Shown here one piece after another: positions 20,929 through 33,381 of a stretch of DNA of 64,000 nucleotides. The position numbers and the translations under genes are program-made. Each line of letters opens with the position of its first letter. The stretch's first letter is position 1. The stretch spans positions 41,288,152-41,352,151 of the forward strand of contig NC_133536.1 in assembly GCF_048544455.1 (NCBI RefSeq), read 5' to 3'. The notes below the pieces were generated by a model, which had not been told where the DNA came from, did not search any database, and saw only the letters and a program-made list of their open reading frames with translations. Origin of the DNA: Silene latifolia. Its lineage: Eukaryota > Streptophyta > Magnoliopsida > Caryophyllales > Caryophyllaceae.

Positions 20929-23900
20929 TTCATTATTATAACAAAAGTTCTCAAACTACTGCTAACAACTGAAAGAGGATAAAAGATTCACAACTCACGT
21001 TCAAGTTAACTAATCCCTACTAAAGACAATCAATATACAAGCTCTCTCAAGGAAGCTACGATTCTTCTTTGCTTTCTGACAAAGACATCGCCACGGATCG
21101 GAGCAAAAGCCACGTTGAATAACTTAAGACATTTCAGTATTAATCTAAACACTCTTCATATCAATCAATACATGCAATAACATTCACAGGATCTGCTTGT
21201 CAATCTAATGTATATATTACTACTCAGGTTACAAAGATGAAGATGCTTAGGTGCTCACATATGGTTCATGTCAAATAGCATATTTTCCAAGAAATATTGG
21301 TCGAATGACGAATGCACATTGATTGGCAAATTTTACAAGCTTATTGGTCGAGTCAGTCAAGCGAGTAAACAACGATATTGGAAAGTTAACATACAATACT
21401 ATCATACATAAAATTTCATTCTTGGTGTTAAATATATTTAAACTGCACCCAACACCATGACATAAATGATTAAATGTATTTAACTACACCAATTTTACAA
21501 ATATTCATTACATATCATGTCAATATCAACATACCATGTTAACACACAACTCACTTAAATCACCACATTACATTTCCCGTTTTGACATTCGTAACTAACC
21601 ACAACCCACTAATTCACTACATGAACGAACAACATGACTAAATTAACCCACTATTTGTGACTCCGTTCTAGCTTCATTCCCCAGGACTAGCAAATATCAT
21701 GAAACCATACAACCGACACCGGCCGAAATCTCATTCAATTTATACTTACACGACAAAATTTAATTTCATTTTCAAAACTTTTACTTTTTGGACGGTGAAT
21801 AACTTTCTTAACATAAATCTTATAACAGAGTCGTCCATAGAATCCATTTAACTCAAAATCAGATAAACTTAACTCAATTCCTTCAAACAATACAAGCTTA
21901 GGTGTCGACTCATATTTCGTAATTTACAGGTTCATCTTATTCATTTCAGTCCTATCTTTACTAATGAACGACTATTACCTCAACATCAGGATTTTAGTTG
22001 CACTTCTTTACTCAGTTATATTCACGGCTAACACGACTACAACATTTAATCGGAGACCTTTTAGATAGTACACATTCCCTGGTGACGTCTCATCAAAGCA
22101 TACGATTCGTACCATGATGTAAAGCAAGTAACTACAAATTAACTGTGTTCAATCAAAATTTTACCTCTTTATTACAGATCTATTTATCACGGGTTGCATG
22201 GTCACACAAAAGTATAAGTACCAACTCAATCACATGTTAAATTTTAAAACGATTTATCACGTCATAAGAACTAGACAAGAGTCTAACCATATAGTCGAAG
22301 TATAAGAAGATTATTAGTTTAGATCGGAGGCACATTATAAAATTCCTGTTAAACTCCTTACGGAACCATCGATTGTAAGGTCATGAGTAATTAACTTAAT
22401 AATGTAGAAGTCAAACAACTGAAATTACAATTGAGTATTAATGGTTATATGATTCACAATAACAACAAAATTACTTCCATATCACACATATGTTTAACAT
22501 TTTAGCAACCATACCATTCAATTGTATCCATCAACTCAGTATAATTCATTTTCAGCAAAATAAAAGATATCGTATAAACAACTTAAACATGTACATATAC
22601 CATCATATAACTTGTAAAACATTATCTATGACAAAAGATTAGCAAGGTGAACAAGTTCTCTGGTTTGCACGGTTTGAACAAATAGGCAACTCGCGGCTCA
22701 ATTAAACGTAACTATAACGACTATCATTTAAACATACGCATAACATGTGAATCATCAAAGGGTTATCTCATTATAATTCATAGCGACGGTTCGAGAATAT
22801 ATTTCAAATATCGTAACTATATCTTAACTATATCAAACTATATTTCAAATATCGTGACAATTGCAACAATCACCTTAGCATTTCATTACAATACAACTAT
22901 GAACATATCCAATAAGGAGCAACAACACTATTTTATTATCATATCATAAGTTTAGGTTCAACTGAAATAAATTAATGCAATGAAAGTAATAAGTATAACT
23001 ATAGGCACACAGACTCACATAAAAGACATTAGAACTCAGATGACATCCTACATGTGTGAACATTTAGACATACTCATTACTACCATCCATGTGTAAACAT
23101 TTAAACATAATTATTATAAATATTCATGCGAGTATATTAGAACAATCAAGTTAACAGTTAACGCCACCAACTTTACCAAGATATGACAATATAGTTTTAT
23201 ATTTATATATATCCGACCACTATACAAATATGATGAACACACCAGAGATATTATAACATGCCAAGCATAAAATATGCAAACAACTGGACTCGTATAAATT
23301 ATTTCACCCTCGATTAAGAATCAAATTAAGCTATTCAATTTCACTCATACTATCATGCCAACAATGTTATAACTAAACTTTAAATTTTTTTTTTATCACT
23401 AGTTAAGATACATAACCAATGAATATGTGTGCTACTATCATCATATAAGGACACTATAATTTCACATTAATAAGGCTCATGAAATAATCGAACAACTGCA
23501 TGAAAACTTAACATAGCATTCACATTTTAAAAGTTATGATTCACGTTGTAACTTCCAAAAAAATCATGAATAAATAACCGTTCAACGAAAACTTGAGTTA
23601 TATTACTTTTTATAACATACAGAGATTTAATAATTCGTGAGAAAAAGAATGAGGTCCAAAGCTCAAGAATTCAATTTTTAAAGGATTTTACAACTCAGTT
23701 GGTCCAAACAAGTATGTGACAGCAATTGGTCCGAAACTTGGGTCAGTTTGCAAAACTTACCATTTAATATAGAGACATCAAGAATTTTCATGGCTTATCA
23801 ATTTGAAAACATATGCGAATCTTCTGATCGATGGAGTTGGAATTATGCAAAAATTATTAATACAATTTAAATGAGGATTTTTACAAAATCGTTGGTCGAA

Positions 23901-24809
23901 ACATCACTGCACAGGAACTTCCTGACCACAGCCCACTAAAATATTTATTACTACTAATCCGTATATCCTATAAGCATGAAATCAACGTCAAATGAACACT
24001 AACTCACGAGGCTATCTCTCATAAAATTTTCATTCATAGGCAATAAACAGAAAATAAATGGCAGTAAGGTCAATTAAAGAGTAAAATCAAACAAAACGAG
24101 TTTCAGCACTAGGTCATTCTCTACTATGTTACAAGCTCTTATGAACATACTATGTATACTAACCCATCCCAACTTAAATCTCACACTTTGTACTTACGTA
24201 AACATCTATCCCATAGAATCCCTTCGTATCTTGATCTACTCCTTACATCTAAATCACGATTGCTATGACTAGAAACAAGCAATTCAATAGTGTTTCTGAT
24301 TACTATCACAATACTATACTAGCATGGCTTCGGGATCACATAACCGCATATCACTAGACATAATAGCACTATCAACACGTCATTCACATCCATCCAGATA
24401 AATATCATCAATTCGCAATTATTTTCACGCTCACGATTACCACAATCCAACACTTCATTGATTATCAATCCGAACACGAAAATTTATTTCTCATCTCCAC
24501 AACATCATATGATCACGTCATCATTCATACAAAATACTTACCGTAACGTTGTCCTGCAGAATGGTTAGAATATATGGGTCTCAAGGTATACATCAACTCG
24601 ATTATATCCAAGGTTTTCCTTCTAACTACCCCATTCACTCAATTTTCTCTCGGGTTACCTGGTTCAAAACTGAGAGGGCAAAAGAGCACGTATTAAGGGC
24701 GCCTTCTTAACCGCACTGTGAGCTCCTAACATTTTATTCCCAGGGGTTCATTTTATTTAGACGCATCCTACGTTCATTGGGTTCATTGGTTTAGGCCTGA
24801 GGATCGTTC
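20929..24809 (-). other. Non-coding interior of the LARD-like element
   Basis: About 3.9 kb of AT-rich sequence with no open frame that resembles gag, protease, RT or integrase on either strand. Conserved structure is limited to the ends. Confidence 0.8.
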
Positions 24810-24821
24810 GCTCTGATACCA
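24810..24821 (-). promoter_or_regulatory. Primer-binding site of the LARD-like element
   Basis: GCTCTGATACCA on the plus strand is TGGTATCAGAGC on the minus strand, an exact tRNA-iMet-type site three bases from the LTR. Confidence 0.9.
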
Positions 24822-24824
24822 CTT

Positions 24825-26837
24825 TGTAACACCCCGATTTATGAAGGAGCCTTTAGCAAGACATTCCCTAATAAACCGGACTGTTACCATCTCGGTTTCC
24901 CGAGGTAGTGAATAACAAATTAAACTCCAAGGCAAAATATATAATTACTTTAACTTAATTATTACAAAACCTCTTTTACATCAAATTACAAGGAACTAAC
25001 ATAAATGAAAGTGAAAGTCTTCTAAATGATGATCTAGCTACTAAGTCTTCTCGATCCAAAGTGACTCACGCCCATCAAGCTCCCAACCTATCTCATAAAC
25101 CTGTCAAGCCTGCTCCCCAATATTTGGATCGTCACAGGTGTTCACGAATACACAGGGTCAACCACGAGGTTGAGTAGGGAATACAATGAAACAACAAAAT
25201 ATGATATGCATTCTCCTCCGTCACCTCCATCTCCATCTCAACTCATATCTCATAACCCGGAACACCCACCATACCGATCCCCCTAGACTATATATCGACC
25301 GTAGCCGATCTGCCTTTCACAATGAGGACACCAGGGCAAGTCCTGCAGAACCCGCCTGGGCCTTATCACAACATCATCTTCACCACACCACATCACCACA
25401 ACATCCTTCATCTCCAATGCATATGAATGCTCAAAAGAAATTAATGCAACACAATATATATATCTTTGAACTGATCAATCATAAAATCATGCCGGTTACC
25501 AAATGTTGTGATAACATACTCAATACGATCAATTCAGTCAATCACCTTCCAGTATATGAATCATAACGTAAATCAACAGCCACGAAGCAAGTCAACGTTC
25601 ACAGATTGGTCATACGAAACACAAACAAGTCAACACAATTCAACATCAACGATAATAAGTCAAGTGTATTTCCCTACCTTTTCGCAATCCAAGCACACAC
25701 AAGCAATCACTTATGATCCTTCACTTATCCATCACCTACATAACATAATTATGTATAATTACCATCTACTCAGTCAATTAATCATGCACATAACCTAGAC
25801 TCATCATAACTTAATAGGAATATCAATTTAAAGAACAAACACGACTTTTCCTGATTTTCCTGCTCATGGCATACTCGGTATAAAATGAATAACTAATTAC
25901 AAAAAATTCGAATTGATGCAAGGACAATTGAATTGGAACCCCATGAGTCTTAGCTACAATTTATATCTAACGTGTTTTTCTCAAATTCCAAACTTATCAA
26001 GGGTTTTCAGACTGATTTCCAAAAACTGACAGAAACCGTCGCATAAAAAGTATTGATTCATAAAACGAGTTTGACAAATGATTCTTAAGTAAAACCAACT
26101 CCTAACTCATCTAAACTCTTTAAATTAAATATATGAAAAAGACCCAGTACCAATTCAATATCTAAATTATGTTTTAGAAGTAATCTTTCAGCCTCTACTG
26201 ATTTGCGGACTTTTTAGATAGACGTTCACAAATAATTTCTTCAGGAAAAACTACATGGTGAAATGCTACCAATTTTCACAGGCATAAATTAGTCTTGGAA
26301 TAAATATGAGTCTCTTCTTTAACTTTTTGCATCCCACGGCTTTAAGACAGGTAAAACACTCAAATAACACAGACCGACGAATCTGTAAATTGCTGTAACT
26401 ATTCCATTCATTTATCTCATACAATTTATAATCAAAAACCCCCAAACCAATTCTAGGGTTACGAAAATTATCCCAATACTACTATAATTATGCTAATAAT
26501 TGAATAAAGAGGTAATAGGATAGTCTACTTACGAAATAGGATGAGAATAGGGTGAGAAATCGCCTCATGATTCCTCACGCGGCTCCCTTCACACACGGCT
26601 CCCTCTTCTCTCTTTTCTCTCTTTTCTCATGGTTAAAATGAATATGGTGATAGGGAGATTAGGGTTTGGTTAGATGGGTTATACATATAGAATAGGTGCT
26701 ATTAAGAAGATACGGGCCTAGCCTAGTTAGGTTAATTAAAACCCGAGTCACATAATTACCCGAGTCACAAATACACTACACGACCCAGCTGGTAACTCGG
26801 CCTAATATAATATCATATTAAAATACCGGGTATTACA
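24825..26837 (-). repeat. 5' LTR of the LARD-like element
   Basis: 2013 bp, TGTAACACCCCG...TATTACA, repeating 18742-20747 with a few substitutions and short indels. Confidence 0.92.
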
Positions 26838-27318
26838 GTGATGATGGAGGTGATGTCGTGATGATGAAGCAGCAAGGTGATGATGATGATGGAAGTCGAT
26901 GTTGGTGTTTCTTAGTGATCATAGATGGTGGTGAAAGGTTTAGTTTGGACAGAGGACGCAGACGACGATGTTGATGTTGAAGCAAGGAGCAACGGTGTTG
27001 TGGGTTGGATTTGCAGGTGTGAAGAGGGGCTGGTGCTGGTGGTGATTGCATGTTGAAGACGAGATGCAGAGGACGAAAATTAAATTACGTTGCTAACATA
27101 TTACTCCTGTTATAGTTGTCGATGTGTATATATATGTATATGACTCTTTGGAGATTTATCTTATGTAGGATTCAAAAATAAAACTCAATCTTTTTTGTAA
27201 TTTACTATATCTCTTATTTGATTAGCTCAAAATAATTATCTTCAGCTGAGTTTATTATTAAAAATAAAAATCGTGTTTTAAAAAAGTTGGAATCTCTAGA
27301 ATTGCATGAAAAAAGCCT

Positions 27319-27319
<1 letters not shown>
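26838..27319. other. GAT-rich low-complexity stretch, no gene
   Basis: The first 220 bases are rich in GATGATG/GGTGG repeats and continue the sequence broken at 18741. Frames here are simple-sequence translations. The remainder is AT-rich. Confidence 0.5.

Positions 27320-27412
<93 letters not shown>
27320..27412. repeat. (TA)n microsatellite
   Basis: About 93 bp of uninterrupted TA, ending directly at the left end of the element at 27413. Confidence 0.97.
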
Positions 27413-27414
<2 letters not shown>

Positions 27415-30400
27415 AATGGGATCATGTAAGCATGACTCATATATTTGAGGATTGAGGATTAATACAAGCCGTCAGATCTAAGAGATCCAACGTCCATTAC
27501 TGTGCGCGGATCATTAAGGGCAAAATTGTCATTTTGCGCGTGCATATATATATACTCCTTTCCACAGTAAACTCCTTTCATTCTCTCAGAAATCACTTCT
27601 CCCTCTTCCTTCTCTCTTCTCTTACTCTTTCTTCCTTGGATTCCCCAAATTTTATGCGCTTTCTTTTGTTATTTCTAGGTTTTCAGTCAAAATCTCAACC
27701 ATTCTTCTATTTCTAATCAATTATCATACTATTTCAATCATAATCGCGATGTCAGGTACGTTATTGTTGTTAATTTCAGATTTATTATCTCTTTAATTTG
27801 TAATTTCAGCTTTAAATCACATGTTATTTTTGTTTTTCGTACATATATTTCGAATTCGTAGTCATCTTACTGCGTTTGTAATAATTTTCTGTCTAGATTT
27901 TCAATTTCATCTAGTTTTATTGTTATTTCAGCTTTATTTGATCTTTTCCGATTTTGTTTGCCCTAATTTTAATTTATGTGTATTTTTATTCTTATTTTCA
28001 TTTACTTTTATTGTTATTTCGGCTTTATTTGATGTTTTCCGATTTTCTTACAAAAGATGATTGTTGTGATATGAATTCTCAAATATAGCAGCAGATGATG
28101 GTTCTGATATGTATACAGACTGTGTGATATTGTTTTAAAGACTATGTGATATTGTTTTACAGACTGTGTGATATTGACAATTTTGTGGATTTGAGTTTTC
28201 AATGAATATATTGGTTCAAATACATGTTATTTTTCAATGATATTGACAATTTGTAATATATTTAGTAATTTTTCCCGATCTATGTTCAATTCACCTTCAT
28301 TACGATTTTTTGTTCTCGATTCGTAATTTTGATGAGATTGATTCATACTGTCTTGTTATTTGATTGTGATTTTAATTTATTGCACTTTGTTCGAGTTTTG
28401 TTGTCATGCAAACCTAATTTACATGTGTAGTATTTTGTTTCAAATCGTTTTAAATTTGTGTCACATTGATTTACATATGTTTTACATTGTTACTCTTTAA
28501 TGTTAGCTAGTAGTAGGGATTCTTTTACATGTGTAGTATCTTGAACTCGCATGTTACAATGTTTTGATTGGTTGGAAGCTGTATACAAATGGTACTGTGC
28601 TACAAATGTCATTGTGCCCAAGGCTTTCTTATATGATGCACTGCTTACATGCCTTCTTTCTCACTGACTACCTATTTCTTTTGTTGTCCAGGTTATAGAA
28701 TGGTGGCTGAATGTGCTCATAAAGCCTTGTTGGTCAAGGTTCTTCACAATAAACAAGATGTTGGTATTGATTGATGCCATCCTCTAAGGAATATGCCTTC
28801 ATTTTCTTTCCAACATGAAAGTCCTAATGTTTTTTGATAGAGGACACCTTCTTTACAAATAGTTTTGGGATAGTTGCTGATCTTGATCTGTTAACAATTA
28901 TGACTTGTGTACTTCATTGGTGATGCAAATGCTGATAAATTACTAATGAATCAACATGTGATTGGAATTCATTTATGCTGGTGAATGTCACGCCTGTTGT
29001 GGTTATTTGATTATGCATTTAATGTACAGAGGACCTAATTGCAGAGAAGATGTTGAAGATCATGGACATCAGATCGAAATAAGACCAGTACGATACAAGA
29101 CCGTTTGCATCATAAGAATAGAGGTAGCGGTAGAAGAAGCAATTAGAATGACAACTAGATATGTTGGACAAAAAATGTAATTGGAAGTACATGGATGTAA
29201 TGATGGTAGAACTTATTTCATTCGTTACTCAATCCTCAATTATTTCTGGTGTAGGTGAATATTATTGTATCTCAAGATTACAAAAGTAGTTATGGCTAAA
29301 CAATTTCTTTTGGCTCTGATATAATTCTTGGTAAAGTGTGATATTGTTTCAAATATCATCTAATATTTTACTTTAATGGTTGTGATATTGTTTTTCATGT
29401 AACAAAAGCGGATTGGGATTTAAAAATCCTTTTTACTTCAATATTGTTTTGTATATAGTGTGATATTGTTTTAGATACAGTGTGGTATTTTATTTTACTG
29501 GTTGTGATATTGTTTCACAGTAGCATAAAATTGGAGAATCCTTTTAAAATACTTTTAATCGTGATATTGTTTTGTATACAAAATAATATTGTTTATAAGT
29601 ACATGTGATATTGTATAACAATATCAATCAAAGGGTATTGTCTACAATTAAGTGCGATGTGATGATATTATTTCAGAAGAATGGTGATATTGTTTCAAAT
29701 GAAGTGTGATATTGTTTACAATAACTTGTGATATTGTAAAATACAAAAGGCAAATCTTGGTAACATTATATTATTGATTCTGAGGTTTTATGATATTGTT
29801 AACCAAAAATGGAGAAAGAATACAAAATTGTTGATTGCCATTTGGAATTACATCTAAGCATAAAAGAATTTGTACATGTGAGTAAAAATGGGTAAAAAAA
29901 GACGATTTTGCTAAGTTGATGATGTAATATAGACTTTCTCAGCATGCAGACAAGCTCTTAATCAACATCCGCAAGTGAAGAAATCTGCAAAAAAAAAAAA
30001 AAAAAAAAAGAACAAAAACATAATGTCAGGAGTAAAATTAACACATTAATAACAAAACTGTGATATTGTTTCTAAAGACTTGTGGTATTTTATTTTAATG
30101 GTTCTGATACTGTTTCACAGTATCACAAAATTGGAGAGTCATTTAAAGCACTTGTGAAATAGTGATATTGTTTTGTATAAGGTGTGATATTGTTTCACAA
30201 TATCACAAAAGTAAAATATAAGTAACAAATATGTCCGTCTGTCTTTTACAAGAATTTGTGATCAGGAAAAAAAAGGGCCTAGTAACAGTAGTAAGCTTAA
30301 AGTGAAAGGTAGAGATTGGTGGAGACCTGAATTGGGAATCACTCTCATCCCGAGTCATCCTGTAAACAAAATCCAAAAACAAAAACAAAAGCAAACCTAC

Positions 30401-31592
30401 AAAGACTCCCACAAGGCATCATTATTTCATCAAAAGCAAAGTTATTGTGATGTTGCGTAATTACTAGTACTATTACACTTGTAGAGACAACGCTAGCCAT
30501 AAATGATCAAAAGTTGCTTCAGTTTATGCCATTCCATTTATAAGCGAAATTGAACTTTCTTTCAGTAAAACTTTCAAGTCAAATCAATAGAATCCATAAC
30601 TTGCTAAACCATCACCATTTCACTACCACAATCACTACAATAATTTACATCCATATACTCAATCAACATAATTAAACTAATTGTTTGGCTGTATGCACAT
30701 GATATCAAGACTAATGGCTTGGCTGTATGCACACAATCATCTCACACGAGATGTTGAATCGCTGTTTACATCCGTATATTCCATCGACATAACAAAACCG
30801 TTCACCTTGTTGCACTTCAAAAATCTTAATCCAATAATATAAAACAAAAACTCCAAGTAAATTATTCATAATCATCTATAACTCGAGCGAATCTGAATAG
30901 AAATCCAGAAACAAAGATAAGATAAGTACACTCAAGTTTGCACAAAGCAGATTCACTGTTGAACCCTAAATTTCACAATCGAAAAATATTAAACCCTAAT
31001 TTTCGGGATTGAAACAAAAAACATCTAATTAACAACTATAATCGCTAATAGATGATAGTAATTGGTTCAATTATATGAAAAAAATGAATATTAATAATTT
31101 TTAGTAATAATTTGTATACCTAATTTGAGCAAAAACGAATCAAAATCTTAAAATAATTGCACAATTTCCCATAATTATACCTAGTTTTTGATTATATCAC
31201 AAATTCAAAACATTAATACAACATTTATTGAATAATTACTCGATTTTAACAATTATTTCACTAAAATATACCTAAATTCAAAAATTCGAGAGCATTAAGG
31301 CAAAAATTGTACCTGAATTCCGCTCAAAACGCAATTATCATGAAGAATGATCGGTATTGCTTCGTGATTTTGATTGATTCGCCAATCTAATCCCTCGTTC
31401 CCTTCGTTTTTGATTCAGTTTTAGAGAGAGAAAGTGTAGATTGAAAATATAATCTTACGCGTTTTTATTTATCAAGGCTGAGTGTTTGTTTTTTTTTTAC
31501 CTTTAACAGCGACTGATATTGTTTAGAAGAACAAGTGATATTTCATTCGTTACTCAATCCTCAAATATTTAGGAGTTCTCACCGGATCCCGA

Positions 31593-31601
<9 letters not shown>
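27413..31601. mobile_element. Element with inverted ends between two (TA)n tracts
   Basis: The left end (GGGATCATGTAAGCATGACT, then CATATATTTGAGGATTGAG) matches the reverse complement of the right end (GGGATCCGGTGAGAACTCCT, then AAATATTTGAGGATTGAG). Both ends abut (TA)n, as in plant DNA elements that target TA microsatellites. Inside, GTGATATTGTTT-like motifs recur at least a dozen times. Each side has a promoter-like CT-rich leader running inward; the left one reads ATGTCAG followed by a GTACG donor-like sequence (near 27750). No transposase was recognised. The frame at 28962-29180 (72 aa, Cys at the N-terminus) is unassigned. Confidence 0.6.
28100..30200. repeat. Dispersed GTGATATTGTT motif array
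   Basis: GTGATATTGTT(T/C)(T/A) recurs irregularly, for example near 28109, 28147, 29338, 29384, 29460, 29507, 29607, 29706, 29727, 30060, 30165 and 30186. Related TCACAATATCACA complements lie near 30200, and a further copy near 31511. Spacing is not constant, so it is not a simple tandem array; it resembles subterminal transposase-binding repeats. Confidence 0.65.

Positions 31602-31628
<27 letters not shown>
31602..31628. repeat. Short (TA)n tract
   Basis: About 27 bp of TA directly after the right end of the element at 27413-31601. Confidence 0.9.
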
Positions 31629-32425
31629 TGATTGATTGCTCCCTCATAATTGACATGTCGTTAATTAGATAGCATCAATGAGCAATAAATATCTTTGATC
31701 TAGTCAAATCTTGACCTTGCATTTGACTCTTATATCATATCCTGCCTAACGCCTATCTTGGGTTGCTACGCTTTATTTGGGTGATACATGCTTATGTGCA
31801 GAATTCTACCCTGGCGGTAGTGTAAAATATCGGGTCCAACAATTTCCCCCTATCTTCTCATTATCTCTGGGACAAGCTAGTAATGAAAAGATAACTTCAT
31901 TGGAACCATAGATAAAGCTTGATCACGCGCCGATACCCATATATTCCTAGCTTGTTGTTTGTCTTATGTTGATAATGGTTCATGCACCCGTTCCTGGTTA
32001 GTATTTGTAGTCAATGTTTCTAACGACGAGTTCTAATTTATAGGAGTCTTTCCCTATTTTAGTTACATTAGTTGTTATTCTTTCTCCATCATAATGAAAT
32101 ATATTTCTAAGTGTATTCAACTTCTCTATCTTACCCAGTATATTTAGTATGATATCCTGTACGTCTGATCCAGTCCTGTAGCCTGCATACAATTGACATG
32201 ACTTGACTTTTATATTTAGGATAATGTCCTACCCCACCATATAATAAAACTACCAAATCAGTATTGCTTGCCTCTTGATAAAGTGTGTTCACCGAGTGTG
32301 TGTAATTCAATGTTCATTTGCTTCGGCAAGACAGAGTATGACAAAGGTAATGTTGGAAGATCCTCCTAAGCTGATGGAAACAAATGGCGCTACAACTTTT
32401 CAGGACATCGATTTAGTAAAGACAT
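31629..32425. other. Intergenic, with a possible LTR/purine-tract remnant
   Basis: On the minus strand GGGGGAAATTGTTGGACCC at about 31850-31832 looks like a copia polypurine tract followed by an LTR start (TGTTGGACCC), so part of an old minus-strand LTR may lie to its left. A 64-codon minus frame (32192-31998) has no recognisable domain. Near 32336 a plus frame reads MTKVMLEDPPKLMETNGATT and runs into the copia at 32426; see findings. Confidence 0.4.
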
Positions 32426-32823
32426 TGTTATAACGGATGTAAGAAAGATAAATAAAGAACGTGAAAAGACAACAGATTTACGTGGTTCACTAACAATTTG
32501 TTAGCTACGTCCACCGGCAGAAGGGAAGAATATTATTGATCTTGAGGATTACAGATTTCAGTATACTCGTTGGAGTATTCAGATTTCAGACGACTCAGAT
32601 TTTTGACAGATTTCTGAATGAATAAAACAGACAGCTTATGAAAGTTTATATAGTACTCTCATAACAGATATTTTCCTTAACAGAATTAGGAAACCCTAAT
32701 AGATATATGATACCCTATAGCAATTTCCTAAACAGACAAGGAAACTAAATAATAATTTCCTAAACAGATAAGGTAACTAAATCAGACGCGGAATTCAGAA
32801 CAGATTCAAGGCATATTCTAACA
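32426..32823 (-). repeat. 3' LTR of Copia-2
   Basis: 398 bp, nearly identical to 55427-55825. The adjacent minus-strand sequence AAGTCAAGGTGGAGATT is the polypurine tract. Confidence 0.93.
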
Positions 32824-33038
32824 AATCTCCACCTTGACTTGAATCCTCTCACAACCAGACAGATGTACCAGATGCACCATAACGGTGCCAGATGTACCAG
32901 ATGCACAAAACTAGTGCCAGATAATTCTCTCCCTTCTACCTCAGATATTGACCTAAACGGGCAATCAGAAATTTCCAAATTTTAGCAAGTCCAAACAAAG
33001 TTGGAACTTCCTAGGTGGAACTGACCAGAAAATTCTTT

Positions 33039-33227
33039 TCAAAGCTGCCAATGCACCTTGCCAGGATCAAACACAAACCTAGCAACACTGACACATTGTA
33101 CAGTATCAGATCTAGTGGAGACAGTAACATACATCAATCTTCCAAATAAGGGAACTCGAGATACATGCTCTTTCTCCCCCAGAACGGCCGTCTCAGCGGT
33201 GATTGGATCCCTTCGATTTTCTCGCAA
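33039..33227 (-). pseudogene. RT/RNase H junction remnant of Copia-2
   Basis: The minus strand gives VSRVPLFGRLMYVTVSTRSD then VARFVFDPGKVHWQL. It follows the copia pattern VPYASAxGSLMYAMxCTRPD ... NPGKxHWxAVK that follows the RT domain, much altered and lacking any catalytic residues. It overlaps the gag remnant with only a few bases between the two protein regions, showing that most of pol was deleted. Confidence 0.75.
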
Positions 33228-33336
33228 ACGACACCTTTAGGCCTTCTTGTTTCAACAAGATCCGCATCTTGACCAGCCACATAATCAAACTATTCCTCCC
33301 CGTGAATTTATCAATTTTCACACTAATTCCAGACAT
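33193..33336 (-). pseudogene. gag: Gag N-terminus remnant of Copia-2
   Basis: Starting at ATG 33336 on the minus strand: MSGISVKIDKFTGRNSLIMW then LVKMRILLKQEGLKV. This is the start of a copia gag (KFxGxNxxxWKVKMRxLLxQxGL). It ends after 47 codons, where sequence from the far end of pol begins. The short distance from the primer site and LTR fits a true gag start. Confidence 0.8.
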
Positions 33337-33381
33337 CTTTCTTACCAGATTCAGGAGCCCAGATAAATCTGGCTCTGATAC

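Larger units (their letters stand above)
18742..26837 (-). mobile_element. Non-autonomous LTR retrotransposon with large LTRs (LARD-like)
   Basis: Two LTRs of 2006 and 2013 bp start TGTAACACCCCG and end CGGGTATTACA. They flank a 4077-bp interior with no ORF of meaningful length on either strand. The orientation is minus: next to the right LTR lies the complement of a tRNA-iMet primer site (24810-24821), and next to the left LTR a pyrimidine run that is a purine tract on the minus strand. The flanks are GGGAT (18737-18741) and GTGAT (26838-26842), a 5-bp duplication with one mismatch. It must rely on proteins from another element; the TGTAACACCCCG end suggests a gypsy relative. Confidence 0.9.

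Noticed and set aside
27320-27440. Ile/Tyr repeat protein on the minus strand
   Set aside because: Translation of the (TA)n microsatellite.
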